Shown: positions 60,486-64,000 of the stretch, in pieces
Layout: every line of letters starts with the position of its first letter
Numbering within the stretch: the first letter of the stretch is position 1
Origin: Caballeronia peredens
GTDB taxonomy: Bacteria > Pseudomonadota > Gammaproteobacteria > Burkholderiales > Burkholderiaceae
Reading direction: 5' to 3'
Length of the DNA: 64,000 nucleotides
Assembly: GCA_001544595.2 (NCBI GenBank)
Contig: FCOH02000020.1
Coordinates: 1-64,000, forward strand
Made by a program: the position numbers and the translations under genes
The notes under the pieces: model-generated
Told to the model about the DNA's origin: nothing
Seen by the model: the letters and a program-made list of their open reading frames with translations, nothing else
Databases searched by the model: none

Positions 60486-62405
60486 TCAGACGGACTCGTG
60501 CCAGCGGCTGTCGGCGCGCAACAGATGGAGGTCGCGGTGAAATCGAGTGTACCCAACCCTGTCGAAGAACTCCAAAACCTGTATCGCGCGCTTGCGGCCG
60601 AGTCCGCTCGCATCGCGGAAAGACGCCGCGTCGATGCCGCCGCCATGCGTTTGCGCCTGCTCCGTCACGAGCCGCGCGAGCGCATCGATCGACGCGCGGC
60701 AATAGAACAGGTCGCGCACGACCTGAAACACGTCGCCGCGGCGCGAGAGTTTCTTCAGCAGCCGGCGCATGTCGTCCTCCGCGATGCCGTGCGTCGCGGC
60801 GAGATCGCGCACCCACGGCGGATCGAACCGTCCGCCTCCGAGCGATACCAGCACGGCGCGCGCCTGCGCCTCCTCGCGTTCGTCGAGCGTCACCGCATGC
60901 GACGGCAGATGCAGCCACGGCCCGCTCTTCGCGATCGCGCCGTTCGCCACGGCTTCGTCGGCGAGTGCGCGCCACAGCGCATCGGGCGCGAGCGGCGCGG
61001 CCATGCGGCGCAGACGCGCGGCGTCGGGGCCCTGCTCATCGGGAAAGCGTTCGTGGAATGCGGCGAGCGTATCGACGAGGCGCGCGTTCAGCACGCGCCA
61101 CTGCGATGCCGCGATGTACAGCGCATCGTTCTGCGTGGCGACGACGCGCACATCGGCCGGCCATGCGATCGATGCCGCCGGCATGCCGCACAGATGCTCG
61201 ATCAACGATTGCGCCAGTCCATGCGGCGCCTGCCGGACGAGCGCATCGACGCGGCCGGTGTCGAGGAGCGCCGCGAGCGCGTCGAGCCACGCGCGGCGCT
61301 GCGGCGTGCGGCGCTTTCTGGCGGGCGCGAACGGATCGAGCACGCGGCCGCCGCCGACGGTACGGTTCGCCTGCGCATTGCGCACGATGAAGCGATCGCC
61401 GGGCAGCGCGCATACGGCCTGATCGAAGACGAGTTGCACGCGGGCCGTCTGTCCCGCGCCGAGCGTGTCGCCTTCGAGCAGCGCCACGTGCGCCACGCGA
61501 TGGGTCGTGCCGAGATGCGCATGCAACGGCGCCCAGTGCGTGAGCGTGAGCGGCGCATCGCCCAGCAGCGTCAATTCGACATCGATGCGCTCCGACGCGC
61601 GCGCGAGCCGCGTATCGACGATCCAGTCGCCGCGCGACAACGCCTCCTTGTCGGTTCCCGCGAGATTCAGCGCGCAGCGCTCGCCCGCGCGGCCCGTCGG
61701 CGCCGCGCGGTTCTGCTCGTGAATGCTGCGCACGCGCACGGGTTCGTCACCGCCCGCGCGCGGCGCGAGCGCGAGCACGTCGCCGACGTTCACGCGGCCG
61801 GCGAACACCGTGCCCGTCGCGATCGTGCCCTGGCCGGTCAGCGTGAACACGCGATCGACCGCCAGCCGGAAATAGCCGTCGTCGCGACGCGTGCGCCAGT
61901 GCGCGCCCGCATCGCGCAGATGGGCGTTCAAGGCCGCGACGCCCGCGTCGTCATGTGTGGTGGCGTCGGTGTCGAAGCGGGGCGCGTCGCGCAACGGGCC
62001 ATCCGCGAGCAGCGCGTCGATTTCGGCGTGCACTTCGTGCCGCCGCGCCGCGTCCACGCGATCGCATTTGGTCACCGCAATCGCGCCGCGCGTCACGCCG
62101 AGCAGATCGAGGATCGCGAGATGTTCGCGCGTCTGCGGCATCACGCCGTCGTCGGCGGCGATCACGAGCAGCGCGTAGTCGATGCCGCAGGCGCCCGCCG
62201 TCATCGTGTGCACGAGCTTCTCGTGACCGGGCACGTCGATGAAGCCGAGCACGCCGCCGTCCTCCAGCGGCACGTAGGCGTAGCCCAGTTCGATCGAGAT
62301 GCCGCGCGCTTTCTCTTCCTTCAGACGATCGGTATCGACGCCCGACAGCGCGCGCACGAGCGTGGTCTTGCCGTGATCGATGTGTCCCGCCGTGCCGACG
62401 ATCAT
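60486..62405 (-). CDS. selB: Selenocysteine-specific elongation factor SelB
   Basis: 639 residues from ATG 62405. GTPase motifs are GTAGHIDHGKTTLVRALSG, DVPGHEKLV and TKCD. EF-Tu-like domains II and III follow, then four winged helices at the C-terminus that bind the SECIS hairpin in the mRNA. SelB brings Sec-tRNA to UGA codons, for example in formate dehydrogenase. It overlaps the selA stop by 4 bases. Confidence 0.96.
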   Translation of the reverse strand: MIVGTAGHIDHGKTTLVRALSGVDTDRLKEEKARGISIELGYAYVPLEDGGVLGFIDVPGHEKLVHTMTAGACGIDYALLVIAADDGVMPQTREHLAILDLLGVTRGAIAVTKCDRVDAARRHEVHAEIDALLADGPLRDAPRFDTDATTHDDAGVAALNAHLRDAGAHWRTRRDDGYFRLAVDRVFTLTGQGTIATGTVFAGRVNVGDVLALAPRAGGDEPVRVRSIHEQNRAAPTGRAGERCALNLAGTDKEALSRGDWIVDTRLARASERIDVELTLLGDAPLTLTHWAPLHAHLGTTHRVAHVALLEGDTLGAGQTARVQLVFDQAVCALPGDRFIVRNAQANRTVGGGRVLDPFAPARKRRTPQRRAWLDALAALLDTGRVDALVRQAPHGLAQSLIEHLCGMPAASIAWPADVRVVATQNDALYIAASQWRVLNARLVDTLAAFHERFPDEQGPDAARLRRMAAPLAPDALWRALADEAVANGAIAKSGPWLHLPSHAVTLDEREEAQARAVLVSLGGGRFDPPWVRDLAATHGIAEDDMRRLLKKLSRRGDVFQVVRDLFYCRASIDALARLVTEQAQTHGGGIDAASFRDASGLGRKRAIQVLEFFDRVGYTRFHRDLHLLRADSRWHESV

Positions 62406-63847
62406 GCGCCTGCGCTCCGCGCTTCCAGTTGCGCGATGAATGCCGCTTCATCGGCTTCTTCGAGACAGCGCAGATCGAGGCGCAGCGCGCCGTCCGCGAT
62501 GCGCCCGAGCACCGGCCGCGGCAACTCGCGCAGCCGTTTTTCCATGCGGTTCAGTTGCCCGCCGGGGCGCTTGCCGCTCGCGAGACGAACGGCGAGCCCG
62601 TAACTCGGCAGGACATCGACGGGCAACGCGCCGCTGCCGATCTGGCTGAACATCGGCTCGGCCGCGACCGCGAATTCGCCGCCCGCCATGCGCTGCAGCG
62701 CCGGCTGAATGCGCTCGGCGGCGAGGCGCATCGCGTCGGCGGGACGCGTGAGCAGGCGCAGCGTCGTGAGGCGCTCGCGCAGGCTCTCGGGCGCGCGATA
62801 GAGTCGCAGCACCGCTTCGAGCGCCGCGAGTGTCAGCTTGCCCACGCGCAGCGCGCGCTTGAGCGGATGCTTCTTGATGCGGGCGATCAGATCGCGCCGC
62901 CCGACGATCAGGCCCGCCTGCGGTCCGCCCAGCAGCTTGTCGCCGCTGAAGCTGACCACGTCGGCGCCCGCCGCGACGGTCTCGCGCACGGTCGCCTCGC
63001 GCGGCAGCCCCCATTGCGCGAGATCGACGAGCGTGCCGCTGCCCAGATCCACGGCGACGGCCAGGCCGCGCGCCTTCGCGAGCGGCGCGAGTTCGGCGAG
63101 CGGCACGTCTTTCGTGAAGCCGGTGACGGCGTAGTTGCTGCAATGCACTTTCATCAGCAGCGCGGTCTTCGGGCCGATCGCTTCGTCGTAGTCTTTCAGA
63201 TGCGTGCGGTTGGTCGTGCCGACTTCGCGCAGCTTCGCGCCCGCGCGGCTCATGATGTCGGGAATGCGGAACGCGCCGCCGATCTCGACGAGCTCACCGC
63301 GCGACACGATCACTTCCCGCCGCGAAGCCAGCGCCGAAAGCGTGAGCAGCACGGCCGCCGCGTTGTTGTTCACGACGGTCGCGGCTTCGGCGCCCGTCAG
63401 TTCGCAGATAAGGCCGCTGATGAGATCGTCGCGGTCGCCGCGCGCGCCCGTGTCGAGATCGAATTCGAGGTTGGCGGGACGCGTGAGAATTTCCGCGACC
63501 GCATGCACCGCTTCGTCCGGCAGAAGCGCGCGGCCGAGGTTCGTGTGCAGCACGGTGCCGGTGAGATTGAAGACGCTGCGCACGCTGCTTCGGGCGCGCT
63601 TCGCGAGATGCTCGCCGATGGAGAGCGCAAGCGCCGCATCGCTCAGTGCATCGACCGATGCGCGGCCTGCCTGCGCGTCGCCGCGCCAAGCGTCGAGCGT
63701 CGTGCGCAAGGCGTCGAGCACCTGCGTGCGTCCGTATTGCGCGATGACCGGCCCGAACGCCTCCGACGCCAGCACGCGCTCCACCGACGGCACGCGGGCC
63801 ATCAGCGCGCGCAGTTCGTCGCCGTCGCTGCTTCTGACGTCGCTCAT
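62402..63847 (-). CDS. selA: L-seryl-tRNA(Sec) selenium transferase SelA
   Basis: 481 residues from ATG 63847; the start lies in the fdhE stop codon (ATGA). The PLP-binding Lys is in SFSGDKLLGGPQAGLIVG. VFNLTGTVLHTNLGRALLPDEA and VVNNNAAAVLLTL are also typical of SelA. It turns seryl-tRNA(Sec) into selenocysteyl-tRNA(Sec) using selenophosphate. A selD gene is not in the window. Confidence 0.96.
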   Translation of the reverse strand: MSDVRSSDGDELRALMARVPSVERVLASEAFGPVIAQYGRTQVLDALRTTLDAWRGDAQAGRASVDALSDAALALSIGEHLAKRARSSVRSVFNLTGTVLHTNLGRALLPDEAVHAVAEILTRPANLEFDLDTGARGDRDDLISGLICELTGAEAATVVNNNAAAVLLTLSALASRREVIVSRGELVEIGGAFRIPDIMSRAGAKLREVGTTNRTHLKDYDEAIGPKTALLMKVHCSNYAVTGFTKDVPLAELAPLAKARGLAVAVDLGSGTLVDLAQWGLPREATVRETVAAGADVVSFSGDKLLGGPQAGLIVGRRDLIARIKKHPLKRALRVGKLTLAALEAVLRLYRAPESLRERLTTLRLLTRPADAMRLAAERIQPALQRMAGGEFAVAAEPMFSQIGSGALPVDVLPSYGLAVRLASGKRPGGQLNRMEKRLRELPRPVLGRIADGALRLDLRCLEEADEAAFIAQLEARSAGA

Positions 63848-64000
63848 CGTTCGTCTTGCGGCTGTTCGGGCCACAGCCACGGATTGGGCGCGGCACGGCG
63901 ATAACCTGCATCGCCCATCAGGAGATCGAGCGTGAGACTCGCGAGATCGTCCGCGAAGGGCTCGAAATCGAACGCCTTCTCCTGATAGCCGATCTTGCGA
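63844..64000 (-). CDS. fdhE: Formate dehydrogenase accessory protein FdhE, C-terminal end
   Basis: Cut by the window edge; 51 residues are visible, starting RKIGYQEKAFDFEPFADDLA and ending AAPNPWLWPEQPQDER. FADDLASLTLDLLMGDAGYRR matches the FdhE C-terminus. FdhE helps activate formate dehydrogenase, the main selenoprotein in such bacteria, and its overlap with selA shows an fdh-selA-selB transcript. Confidence 0.82.
   Translation of the reverse strand, partial: RKIGYQEKAFDFEPFADDLASLTLDLLMGDAGYRRAAPNPWLWPEQPQDER

Overview
The window is GC-rich DNA, almost wall-to-wall coding, with gene content typical of a soil Burkholderiaceae (Burkholderia, Paraburkholderia or Caballeronia). It has an IlvD/NadE core stretch, ornibactin-type siderophore transport genes, a gentisate pathway, a formamidase operon and the selenocysteine genes selC, selB and selA followed by fdhE. 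The genus is inferred from gene content and protein style only.

Layout. 1-1612: start of a class III alcohol dehydrogenase and two unknown proteins. 1819-5144: a TonB receptor divergent from an AraC regulator, with a Fur-box-like site between them. 5152-11748: a TetR regulator divergent from a complete RND efflux operon with ATGA overlaps. 11905-20326: a second TonB receptor in one operon with a cyclic-peptide-type exporter and an ATPase/binding protein/fused permease for ferric hydroxamates, again divergent from an AraC gene and again with a Fur-box-like site. No siderophore synthetase is present. 20414-23105: AraC plus VOC pair, an orphan sulfate-binding protein and a small hydrolase. 23279-30262: GntR regulator and a tight six-gene operon: AprA-like flavoprotein, AprB-like ferredoxin, unusual ABC importer and HEAT-repeat protein. 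30287-40307: aromatic catabolism (3-hydroxybenzoate 6-hydroxylase, gentisate dioxygenase, FAH-family hydrolase, two-component Rieske oxygenase, MFS, porin, metal-dependent decarboxylase-like amidohydrolase) with a divergent LysR gene. 40297-43882: fmdA, an FmdB-type zinc ribbon, an AmiS/UreI channel and a LuxR regulator. 44150-48168: a transporter-histidine kinase fusion with a response regulator carrying a degenerate EAL domain. 48240-52548: ilvD, nadE, a DUF3597 protein and a short-chain dehydrogenase.

52549-57595 is an accessory island at the 3' end of selC. Two partial copies of the tRNA-Sec 3' end (52573-52613 and 54034-54103) lie left of the intact gene (57596-57691), which fits two successive integrations. 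The island holds an acyltransferase, AT-rich unknown genes, an IS3-family transposase fragment and a decayed tyrosine integrase next to selC. 57792-64000 returns to the core: two DedA-family proteins (one fused to PAP2-like and LssY-like regions), selB, selA and the end of fdhE.

The most unusual parts are the AprAB-like/ABC/HEAT operon, whose binding protein carries an extra C-terminal region resembling NosL; the NCS1-transporter histidine kinase; and the layered selC island.
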